Below, one piece after another: positions 43,181 through 50,753 of a stretch of DNA of 64,000 nt; position 1 is the stretch's first letter; every line of letters begins with the position of its first letter. The notes under the pieces were generated by a model. It was given only the letters and a program-made list of their open reading frames with translations. It did no database searches and had not been told where the DNA came from. Location of the stretch: NCBI RefSeq assembly GCF_001611675.1, contig NZ_CP014766.1:2790001-2854000 (forward strand), read 5' to 3'. This stretch comes from Pontibacter akesuensis. GTDB lineage: Bacteria > Bacteroidota > Bacteroidia > Cytophagales > Hymenobacteraceae. A program made the position numbers and the translations under genes.

Positions 43181-43690
43181 TTAAATTCTGTTGCCTACCG
43201 TGTCAGAAAGCTCAAACTGGTGCTCTTCGGCCATATCGCGAATCTTATTCTTGATCCGGTCGAGGTCGCGTTTTTTGCGCACCTGCTTCAGGTCGAGGTA
43301 TACTTGCGCACCGTCCTTCAGGGTGAGGCGCAGGGCCAGGGGCGTAATGTGCACCGCTGCTATATCCGGAATCTGCACCAAATGCTTCGTGCGGAACACA
43401 CCGAATTTCTGGACAATGTACTGTTCCGTTATCTCGATGTAAGACTGCACCCCGAAAACCGAGGTGTTCTGCAGCACCACGTAAAACAAGAAGGCAATGG
43501 CCAGCCCAAAAAAGGCATAGTACAGGTAGTTCTCGCCACCGGTGCGCTCTTCAGAGAAGAGAAGCATTGCCGCCCAGCTTATCCAGAACAGCGTAAGTAT
43601 AAGCTGCACTGTAAATGAAAGTTTTGCATTACGCGTTGGGCTTAGCTGCACAATCATACTCGATCGGGCACTACTACCAGATACTGCCAT
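43181..43690 (-). CDS. Small membrane protein with PH-like domain, function unknown
   Basis: 169 aa with two hydrophobic segments at about 28-48 and 57-77, then a soluble C-terminal half (YIVQKFGVFRTKHLVQIPDI, VYLDLKQVRKKRDLDRI) resembling bacterial PH-type domains. No specific role assigned. Confidence 0.65.
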   Translation of the reverse strand: MAVSGSSARSSMIVQLSPTRNAKLSFTVQLILTLFWISWAAMLLFSEERTGGENYLYYAFFGLAIAFLFYVVLQNTSVFGVQSYIEITEQYIVQKFGVFRTKHLVQIPDIAAVHITPLALRLTLKDGAQVYLDLKQVRKKRDLDRIKNKIRDMAEEHQFELSDTVGNRI

Positions 43691-43753
43691 TCTTTAAATA
43701 TTTGGTGATACATTAGTGCCGGCAAGCGGCCTCACATGCAATATAATGAAATA

Positions 43754-44185
43754 TTACACAAGTGATGCCTGTACCGTGATCTCCGGCACCGAACTTAGTG
43801 CCTTCGACACCGGGCAGCCTGCTTTCGCCTCCTGCGCCAGCTGTTGGAACTGTTCATTGTCTAGTCCCTCTACCTTGGCCTCGGTGGTGAGTTCTATCTT
43901 CAGGATGGTGGGGGCGCTGTCCTGCTCGCCCAGCGTTACCACGGCTTTGGTTTCAATATAGTCTGGTGTGATGTCCTGTTTTCCCATCAGGGCGCTCAGG
44001 AACATGGAGTAGCAGCCGGCGTGTGCAGCTCCAATCAGTTCCTCAGGTGTGGTGCCGCTGTTGCTGTCGCCGAAGCGCGAGGCAAAAGTATACTTGGCCT
44101 GCAATGCGCCGTTTCCTGATTTTACTTCTCCTTCGCCGTCTTTAAGGCCTTTGTTCCATCTGGCTTGTGCTTCATGTTTTTTCAT
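43754..44185 (-). CDS. osmC: OsmC-family peroxiredoxin
   Basis: 143 aa, normal length. Thiol peroxidase reducing organic hydroperoxides with two cysteines: AAHAGCYSMFLSALM (peroxidatic) and AKAGCPVSKAL (resolving). The opening ARWNKGLKDGEG and TPEELIGAAH are typical of the OsmC subclass. The gene stands alone. Confidence 0.92.
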   Translation of the reverse strand: MKKHEAQARWNKGLKDGEGEVKSGNGALQAKYTFASRFGDSNSGTTPEELIGAAHAGCYSMFLSALMGKQDITPDYIETKAVVTLGEQDSAPTILKIELTTEAKVEGLDNEQFQQLAQEAKAGCPVSKALSSVPEITVQASLV

Positions 44186-44295
44186 GTGTCTGTCGTTTTT
44201 TTGTGAAAGCTAGTTCATAAAACTGCTACTGTGTTAGAATGTTTCTTGTTTACCCGGTTTGAAACCGAAGGGTTGTGTGCCCATAAATAGGCTGT

Positions 44296-44329
44296 TTTGT
44301 GGCATTGCTGCTTTATCTCGTTATCTTTA
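44296..44329 (+). promoter_or_regulatory. Putative promoter of the GH3-family gene
   Basis: TTTG at 44296-44299 is followed after 22 bases by TATCTTTA (one mismatch to the -7 consensus) at 44322-44329, 21 bases ahead of the ATG. Confidence 0.45.
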
Positions 44330-44350
44330 CTTTTCATCAGATAGAATCTT

Positions 44351-45850
44351 ATGGGTGTAAAAGCATTGCTGAGCAAGCCACTGGCTGCCTATGTGCATAA
44401 AAAACATCAACGTTGGGTAGAGAATCCTGTGGCGGCGCAGCAGGCAGTTTTTAAGAACCTGGTACAAAAAGCACAGGCAACTAAATTCGGCCGTGACCAT
44501 AGCTTTGCAAGTATAAAATCGCACGCTGATTTTGTGAAGGCAGTGCCCGTACGGGACTATGAGGCGCTTTCGGCATACTTTAACCTGGTAAAGCAGGGCG
44601 AAAACGATGTACTATGGCCCGGAAAACCACTGTACCTGGCCAAAACCTCCGGCACCACCTCCGGCACCAAGTATATTCCCATCACCCGCGATTCCATTCC
44701 GAACCATATTAACGGCGCCAAAGATGCGCTGCTGGCCTACGTGCACGAAACGGGCAAATCCGCTTTTCTCGATGGCAAGATGATTTTCCTGTCAGGCAGC
44801 CCGGAGCTGGAGCAGGTGAGCGGCATCAACACCGGGCGGCTGTCAGGCATCGCCAACCACCATGTGCCTGGTTACCTGCGCACGAACCAGCTGCCCAGCT
44901 ACAAAACCAACTGCATCGACGACTGGGAAACGAAGCTCGACCAGATCGTGGAGGAAACCATTGACCGGGACATGACCCTGATCTCAGGGATTCCGCCCTG
45001 GGTGCAGATGTATTTTGATAAGCTCATTCGGCAGACTGGAAAACCGATCAAGGATATTTTTCCGAACTTTCAGCTGTTTGTGTACGGCGGCGTTAACTTT
45101 GAGCCTTACCGCAAAAAACTGTTCGAGTCGATCGGCCAGCAGGTAGACTCGATTGAGCTGTTCCCCGCCTCAGAAGGCTTTTTTGCCTTTCAGAACAAGC
45201 AAAACGACCCGGGGCTGCTGCTGCTGCTGGATGCTGGAATTTTCTACGAGTTTATACCTACGGAAGAATACTTTAACGAGAACCCGACCCGCCTGACGAT
45301 AGGGGAGGTGGAGCCGGGCGTGAACTACGCGCTGGTGGTGAGCAGCAATGCCGGCCTCTGGAGTTATTCTATCGGGGACACAGTAAAATTCACCTCCGTT
45401 AAGCCGTACAAGCTGATCGTGAGCGGCCGCATCAAGCATTTTATATCCGCTTTCGGTGAGCACGTGATCGGCGAAGAGGTAGAGAAGGCGATGAAACTGA
45501 CCATGGCCAAGTTTCCGGAGGTAGAGCTGATCGAGTTTACCGTGGCCCCGTTTGTGAGCCAGAACGAAGGGGCTTCCTGCCATGAATGGCTGGTGGAGTT
45601 TGCCATCAAACCCGCCAACGAAGCTGCCTTTGCGGCAGAGCTGGACAAGCAACTCCGCCAACTGAACTCTTACTACGATGACCTGATTGCCGGCAATATT
45701 CTGCAGAAACTAAAGTTAACAGCCTTGCCACGCGGTGCCTTTCAAAGTTACATGAAGTCGCAGGGCAAGTTGGGCGGGCAGAATAAAGTACCGCGGTTAA
45801 GTAATGATCGGAAATTAGCTGGAGGGTTGCTGGCAGTTACGAGTTCCTAA
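44351..45850 (+). CDS. GH3 auxin-responsive-promoter family acyl-adenylating enzyme
   Basis: 499 aa. ANL-superfamily motifs of GH3 proteins: KTSGTTSGTKYIPITRDS (nucleotide loop), YGGVNFEPYRK, ELFPASEGFFAFQ and YSIGDTVKF. Plant members conjugate amino acids to acyl acids; the bacterial substrate is unknown. The last codons and stop (VTSS then TAA) lie inside the left inverted repeat of the element that follows, so the C-terminus may have been altered by insertion. Confidence 0.88.
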   Translation: MGVKALLSKPLAAYVHKKHQRWVENPVAAQQAVFKNLVQKAQATKFGRDHSFASIKSHADFVKAVPVRDYEALSAYFNLVKQGENDVLWPGKPLYLAKTSGTTSGTKYIPITRDSIPNHINGAKDALLAYVHETGKSAFLDGKMIFLSGSPELEQVSGINTGRLSGIANHHVPGYLRTNQLPSYKTNCIDDWETKLDQIVEETIDRDMTLISGIPPWVQMYFDKLIRQTGKPIKDIFPNFQLFVYGGVNFEPYRKKLFESIGQQVDSIELFPASEGFFAFQNKQNDPGLLLLLDAGIFYEFIPTEEYFNENPTRLTIGEVEPGVNYALVVSSNAGLWSYSIGDTVKFTSVKPYKLIVSGRIKHFISAFGEHVIGEEVEKAMKLTMAKFPEVELIEFTVAPFVSQNEGASCHEWLVEFAIKPANEAAFAAELDKQLRQLNSYYDDLIAGNILQKLKLTALPRGAFQSYMKSQGKLGGQNKVPRLSNDRKLAGGLLAVTSS

Positions 45851-46258
45851 TTCCGAGTTAATTTATCTGAAAACTCATGAGTAAAAGTATAGTTTCAGAA
45901 AAGGCTTATGCTTTTGCTGTGCGGGTGGTAAGAATGTATCAGCACCTTTCTAAGGATAAAAAAGAATTTATTCTATCGAAGCAGGTACTACGCAGCGGAA
46001 CTTCTATTGGAGCAAACGTGGAAGAAGCCACTGGAGGACAATCAACGGCAGATTTCATACATAAGTTAAGCATTGCAAGGAAAGAGGCGCGGGAAACATC
46101 CTACTGGCTGAGGCTCTTACATGAGACAGGCTACATCGAAACTAAACACTTTGAGAGCATACAAGCGGATTGCCTGTAGCTCACGAAAATTTTAAATAGT
46201 ATAATCCTAACGAGTCAGGGAAAGAGCAAAACCAACTCGGAACTAGGAACTCGTAATT
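45835..46258. mobile_element. Inverted-repeat-flanked module carrying a four-helix-bundle gene
   Basis: Left end 45835-45859 and right end 46234-46258 are 25-base inverted repeats matching at 23 positions (core GAGTTCCTAATTCCGAGTT against AACTCGGAACTAGGAACTC). Between them is one S23/IVP-type four-helix-bundle gene. The module fits between the GH3 and dxr genes. No transposase is present; mobility is inferred from structure only. Confidence 0.6.
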
Positions 46259-46263
46259 CGTAA
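45877..46263 (+). pseudogene. Four-helix-bundle (23S rRNA IVP/S23 family) protein with in-frame stop
   Basis: Residues 1-100 (ending at TAG 46177-46179) match the S23 family: FAVRVVRMYQHLSKDKK, QVLRSGTSIGANVEEATGGQ, IARKEARETSYWLRLLHETGY. The frame continues past the TAG with LTKILNSIILTSQGK, which fits the last helix of the family (typically DCEELLKxLTSIIKT), to a TAA at 46261-46263. A sense codon has therefore probably become TAG. The truncated 100-aa form lacks half of helix 4. Homologues often sit inside 23S rRNA intervening sequences or are scattered in genomes; function is not established. Confidence 0.7.
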
Positions 46264-46269
46264 CTCACC

Positions 46270-47421
46270 ATGAAGAGAATCGCCATACTTGGCTCTACCG
46301 GCTCCATCGGTACACAGGCGCTGGACGTGATCAGGGCAAACCCGGAAAGCTTCGAACTGGAAGTAATCACTGCGCACAGCAACGCCGAACTGCTGATACA
46401 GCAGGCACTGGAATTCAGACCCAACACCATCGTTATTTCCCGCGAAGACCTGTACGAGCAGGTGCAGCAGGCGCTGCAGCACGAGGACATCAAAGTATAC
46501 ACTGGCAGCAAAGCCCTGTGTTCCGTGGTGGAAATGGGCACCGTAGACATGGTGTTAACTGCCATGGTGGGCTATGCCGGCCTGTTGCCAACCATACACG
46601 CCATCAAAGCTGGCAAGCAAATTGCCCTGGCTAACAAGGAAACGCTGGTGGTGGCCGGAAAACTAATCACTGACCTGGCAAAGCAGTATGGCGTCAACAT
46701 TTACCCAGTTGATTCCGAGCATAGCGCCATTTTTCAGTGCCTGGTAGGTGAATTCCACAACCCGATCGAGAAAATCATACTGACTGCCTCCGGCGGACCG
46801 TTTAGAGGCAAGAGCGCCGCAGAGCTGGCGCAGGTTACCAAGGCACAGGCCCTGAAGCACCCGAACTGGGACATGGGCGCCAAGATCACCATCGACTCGG
46901 CCTCTCTGATGAACAAGGGGTTGGAAGTGATTGAGGCCAAGTGGCTGTTCGGGCTGCGCAACAACCAGATTGAGGTGGTGGTGCACCCGCAGTCAATTGT
47001 GCATTCGCTGGTGCAGTTTGAGGACGGTTCCATTAAAGCGCAACTTGGCTTGCCTGACATGAAATTGCCCATACAGTATGCCCTTGGGTATCCTGAGCGC
47101 CTGAAATCAGATTTCCCGCGCTTCAGCTTCCTGGATTACCCGCAGCTTACGTTTGAACAGCCCGACATGAAAACGTTCCGCAACCTGCAGCTGGCCTTCG
47201 ATGCCATGGAGCGTGGAGGCAATATGGCCTGCATCCTGAATGCTGCTAATGAAGTGGCTGTCAGTGCCTTTTTGCGTGATGAGGTGGGATTCCTGCAGAT
47301 GTCCGATATCCTGGAGAGCTGTATGGCAAAAGTTGCGTATATTGCGAATCCTTCTTACGAGGACTATGTTACCACAGACAGGGAGGCACGGGCGTACGCT
47401 TCTGCGTTGCTGAACAAGTAA
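46270..47421 (+). CDS. dxr: 1-deoxy-D-xylulose 5-phosphate reductoisomerase
   Basis: NADPH-dependent second step of the MEP isoprenoid pathway. 383 aa. GSTGSIGTQALDVI (NADPH loop), ALANKETLVVAG, VDSEHSAIFQCL, LTASGGPFRG, HPNWDMGAKITIDSASLMNKGLE and VHPQSIVHSLVQ are all present. It begins only seven bases after the frame of the four-helix-bundle gene ends. It is followed by rseP 61 bases later. Confidence 0.97.
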   Translation: MKRIAILGSTGSIGTQALDVIRANPESFELEVITAHSNAELLIQQALEFRPNTIVISREDLYEQVQQALQHEDIKVYTGSKALCSVVEMGTVDMVLTAMVGYAGLLPTIHAIKAGKQIALANKETLVVAGKLITDLAKQYGVNIYPVDSEHSAIFQCLVGEFHNPIEKIILTASGGPFRGKSAAELAQVTKAQALKHPNWDMGAKITIDSASLMNKGLEVIEAKWLFGLRNNQIEVVVHPQSIVHSLVQFEDGSIKAQLGLPDMKLPIQYALGYPERLKSDFPRFSFLDYPQLTFEQPDMKTFRNLQLAFDAMERGGNMACILNAANEVAVSAFLRDEVGFLQMSDILESCMAKVAYIANPSYEDYVTTDREARAYASALLNK

Positions 47422-47482
47422 TTACACAGCCTGTTTCCTAAGAGTAACAGACTACAACCAAGTATAAACTTTTCTTTTTTAG

Positions 47483-48796
47483 ATGGATATAGTAGTAATG
47501 GTAGCCCAGCTCATTCTGGGGCTTACGATATTAGTTGGATTACACGAGCTGGGACACATGTTGGCGGCCAAGTGGTTTGGTATGCGCGTGGAGAAGTACG
47601 CCATTGGCTTTCCGCCTAAGGTTTTCAGCAAGAAGTTCGGTGAAACAGAGTACATGCTGGGCCTGATCCCGCTGGGCGGTTTCGTGAAGATTTCCGGTAT
47701 GGTAGACGAATCCATGGACACGGAGGCGCTGAAAGAGGAGCCGAAGCCATGGGAATTCCGTGCCAAGCCAGCCTGGCAGCGCCTCATCGTGATGATGGGC
47801 GGTATTATCGTGAACGTGATCACCGGCATCGTTATTTATGTGGCCCTGACCTACAGCTACGGTGAAAGCTACCTGCCTGCCTCTGAGGCAAAGTATGGCG
47901 TAGTGCCTAACGAGATAGGCCAGGACATCGGTTTCCGCACCGGCGATAAAGTAGTGGCTGTGAACGGCGAGAAGCTGCAGCGGTTCAACGATGTATACTC
48001 TATTGATGCCATACTTGGCCGTAACTCCTACTACACAGTGGAGCGCAACGGCGAGCTGATTGACTTAAAAGTGCCTGTTGACCTGGCAGATAAGCTGGCA
48101 GACAAGGAAGAGCGCATGCTGTTTGTACAGCCGCGTTTACCATTCAAAGTAGGCCAGGTGGTTAAAGGCAGTGCTGCCGATGAGGCAGGCTTAAAGGTAG
48201 GCGATACCTTCAAAACCATCAACGGCAAGAACGTCATGTTCTTCAATGATTTCCAGGAAGCCATGCTGGCCAATGCCGGTAAAAAAGTGGTGATGGTGGT
48301 GGAGCGAAACGGCAAACCGATTAAGCTGCAAGCCGAAGTTGGCGACGACGGTACCCTGGGCTTTTACCAGGAGCCGCTGGTGCAGCTGGCCACGCGCGAG
48401 TACAGCCTGGGAGAGTCTATCCCAATGGGCACAGAACAGGCCTTTGGTGTGATCACGGCAAACCTGAAAGGCTTCGGCAAGATTTTCCGTGGGGAGATGT
48501 CTGCCTCCAAGTCGCTCAGTGGCCCGATTGGCATTGCCCAAATATTTGGCGATACGTTTAACTGGTACAAGTTCTGGAGCATCACGGCCATGTTATCGAT
48601 GGTACTGGCCTTTATGAACTTCCTACCGATTCCGGCACTGGATGGCGGCCATGTTGTATTTTTAACATACGAGATCATCAGTGGCCGCAAGCCGTCTGAT
48701 AACTTTTTAGAGAACGCCCAGAAAGTGGGCATGGTTTTATTGTTAGGTTTAATGGCTTTTGCTATCTTTAACGATGTGTTCAAGATTATCTTTTAA
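47483..48796 (+). CDS. rseP: Site-2 intramembrane metalloprotease RseP
   Basis: 437 aa. Zinc motif HELGHMLAAKWFGM in the first membrane segment and the second metal motif LPIPALDGGHVVFLTYE near the C-terminus. Two PDZ-like regions at about 125-290 (VVAVNGEKLQRFND, GSAADEAGLKVGDTF). It cleaves membrane-anchored anti-sigma factors after site-1 cleavage. Downstream of dxr, as in many bacteria. Confidence 0.95.
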   Translation: MDIVVMVAQLILGLTILVGLHELGHMLAAKWFGMRVEKYAIGFPPKVFSKKFGETEYMLGLIPLGGFVKISGMVDESMDTEALKEEPKPWEFRAKPAWQRLIVMMGGIIVNVITGIVIYVALTYSYGESYLPASEAKYGVVPNEIGQDIGFRTGDKVVAVNGEKLQRFNDVYSIDAILGRNSYYTVERNGELIDLKVPVDLADKLADKEERMLFVQPRLPFKVGQVVKGSAADEAGLKVGDTFKTINGKNVMFFNDFQEAMLANAGKKVVMVVERNGKPIKLQAEVGDDGTLGFYQEPLVQLATREYSLGESIPMGTEQAFGVITANLKGFGKIFRGEMSASKSLSGPIGIAQIFGDTFNWYKFWSITAMLSMVLAFMNFLPIPALDGGHVVFLTYEIISGRKPSDNFLENAQKVGMVLLLGLMAFAIFNDVFKIIF

Positions 48797-48810
48797 CTAA
48801 AGATACCTCC

Positions 48811-49962
48811 ATGAAGTTCGTCGTAAAGTACACCCTCACAAGCTTAAGTTTATTTTTAGTTTTTGCACTTACCCAAGCTGAAGCTTCACCGGCCAAAGCA
48901 CCTGCAAGTATAAAATACCAAGCTATCGCCCTTCAGGGCGATAGCACCTACCTGGTGCAGCAGGGCGATACCTACTACAGCCTCTCCCGCCGCTTCAACG
49001 TGCCACTCGACTCGCTGCAGCGTTGGAATAAGAACCTCCTGCAAATCGGGCAGACCCTCTACCTTGCCAATCCAAAGAAAAAAAGTGCTGTAGCAGCTGC
49101 CAAGCCTGCCGCTGCGGCATCAAAACCTGCTGTTGCCGCCAAAGCCGTTCCTGCAGCAAAAAGTAACACAGCTGAAAGGGGTGGTGCAACAACCGCAAAG
49201 CAGCAAGTGGAAAGCAACTCTGCCGCGCCGGCACCGGCGCCAAAGCTTGCCGCCGATAAAACCAAAAGCCGCATCCTGGTTATTCCCTTCGACCCGCACC
49301 TATACTTCTCCGATGCCGATGCCGAGATTGCGCGCCAGTCCAAGATCCCGATGCAGAACGTGCGCCACGTGTTCCGCGGCCGCCTGAATGCCATGCTGGC
49401 ACCGGAGGGCTATGAAACCATACACTTGCTGGGCGGCGTGTACCGCGATAGCGTGAGCGAGCTGAGTCGGGTGTATAAGTCGCTGCACTACGCGTACCAG
49501 GATAACAAGCAGTCGCGTTTTAACCACCAGCCGGAGGTAAAGGAAGACAAGGGGCCCAGCGTGCTGAATTGGGTGAAGGACCAAAAAGACAGGATTGGCT
49601 CCCGGGGAGAGCCGTCCACCGTGCCTGTTGCCCAAGACCCAGACAAGCACTTCGGCGCTACTGTGAAGGACCCGAAATTCTTCAGCTACTTCAACAACCA
49701 GTACGGCATCGACTATTACGTTTTCATCAATCAGTTTGAGGTAAAAACGATCTATGAGAATTGCCTCGACCGTGCCGCACTGAACTATGAGCGTGACTTT
49801 ATGGTGCACTACAGCATCTATGACAACACAGGCAAGCTGGTTTCCGGAAATAAAGTGAAGGTGCCGTACCAGTCCAACATCAACAACGTAGAGCGCATTG
49901 TGAGCGACAGCATGCCGAATATGGCAGATCGGGTACTTTCTGATTTGCCAAATACCAAATAG
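48811..49962 (+). CDS. LysM-domain secreted protein
   Basis: 383 aa with a signal peptide (about 1-26). One LysM domain at about 46-92 (YLVQQGDTYYSLSRRFNVPL, LQIGQTLYLANP) binds peptidoglycan. A low-complexity Ala/Lys/Pro linker follows at about 93-150. The C-terminal region (RILVIPFDPHLYFSDADAEI, YGIDYYVFINQFEV) is a conserved Bacteroidota type of unknown function. It follows rseP by 14 bases. Confidence 0.88.
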   Translation: MKFVVKYTLTSLSLFLVFALTQAEASPAKAPASIKYQAIALQGDSTYLVQQGDTYYSLSRRFNVPLDSLQRWNKNLLQIGQTLYLANPKKKSAVAAAKPAAAASKPAVAAKAVPAAKSNTAERGGATTAKQQVESNSAAPAPAPKLAADKTKSRILVIPFDPHLYFSDADAEIARQSKIPMQNVRHVFRGRLNAMLAPEGYETIHLLGGVYRDSVSELSRVYKSLHYAYQDNKQSRFNHQPEVKEDKGPSVLNWVKDQKDRIGSRGEPSTVPVAQDPDKHFGATVKDPKFFSYFNNQYGIDYYVFINQFEVKTIYENCLDRAALNYERDFMVHYSIYDNTGKLVSGNKVKVPYQSNINNVERIVSDSMPNMADRVLSDLPNTK

Positions 49963-50020
49963 CCTTATTATTGGTATCAATCTTGCTTCTTACGTGCCGA
50001 AACAGATTATTCTTTCAAGT

Positions 50021-50524
50021 ATGAAGTATAGATTCCTTGCCCTCCTGCTATTGCTGGCTTTTGCTGTAGCACGCCCTGCCGCCGCCCACGATTACCACGC
50101 CAGCATTGCCGACGTGCAGTTTGACCCCCGCACCCAAACATTGCAGGTTGCAGTGAGGATATTTATGGATGACCTAGAGAATATTCTCTCGCGCCGTACC
50201 AAGACAAAGGTGGAGTACAACCAGACGTCTGATCAGGTTCAAAAGCACCTCGCAGATTATTTAAATACAACCCTCGCCTTTGAAGTAGAGAAAGACAAGC
50301 CGATAAAGCATAAGTTTATTGGCTCTGAGGCGGAAGCGGATGTGGTGTGGGTATACCTGGAGGTTCTGGTAAAGCAGGAGACGCTGACACAGCTGTACGT
50401 TAAAAACGCTATTCTCACCGAGCTGTTCTCTGATCAGATGAACATCGTGAACATCAACTACAAGGGCAAAACGGAGAGTGTGCTGCTACAGCGCGGCGAA
50501 ACAGAGAAGAAAGTAGCGCTGTAA
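50021..50524 (+). CDS. DUF6702-type secreted protein
   Basis: Starts at the ATG at 50021 (MKYRFLALLLLLAF, 167 aa) with a signal peptide ending PAAAHDYH. The mature part (ADVQFDPRTQTLQVAVRIF, DDLENILSRR) matches a small Bacteroidota family of unknown function; I recall this as DUF6702. Last gene of the dxr-rseP-LysM run before a terminator. Confidence 0.75.
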   Translation: MKYRFLALLLLLAFAVARPAAAHDYHASIADVQFDPRTQTLQVAVRIFMDDLENILSRRTKTKVEYNQTSDQVQKHLADYLNTTLAFEVEKDKPIKHKFIGSEAEADVVWVYLEVLVKQETLTQLYVKNAILTELFSDQMNIVNINYKGKTESVLLQRGETEKKVAL

Positions 50525-50545
50525 GTATAAACTATAAGTATAAAG

Positions 50546-50577
50546 AAAGGCTGAACTGCACGAGCGGTTCAGCCTTT
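50546..50577 (+). terminator. Terminator after the DUF6702 gene
   Basis: AAAGGCTGAAC (50546-50556) pairs with GTTCAGCCTTT (50567-50577), followed by TTG and a further T-run. Confidence 0.8.
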
Positions 50578-50619
50578 TTGCTTTTCAAGTGATGATGAAG
50601 GCCTAGCAGCGAGTAGCAG

Positions 50620-50722
50620 AAGACCTCGCAGTGTGCGCAGCTCCTGCGAGCGTCTGAAGCGGAATCAGCTGTTGCTCCGTAGCCCAAACGCTCGCGGGAC
50701 CTCCGGACACCGCGAGGTTTTC
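50620..50722. repeat. GACCTCGCAG inverted repeat, ~100 bp
   Basis: The left arm near 50622-50655 and the right arm near 50685-50722 are imperfect inverted repeats (GACCTCGC...GCGAGCGT against ACGCTCGC...GCGAGGTT). The left arm recurs at 28057-28094. Confidence 0.65.
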
Positions 50723-50753
50723 CCACTTCAAGCATTAAACAAAACAGCAGTTC

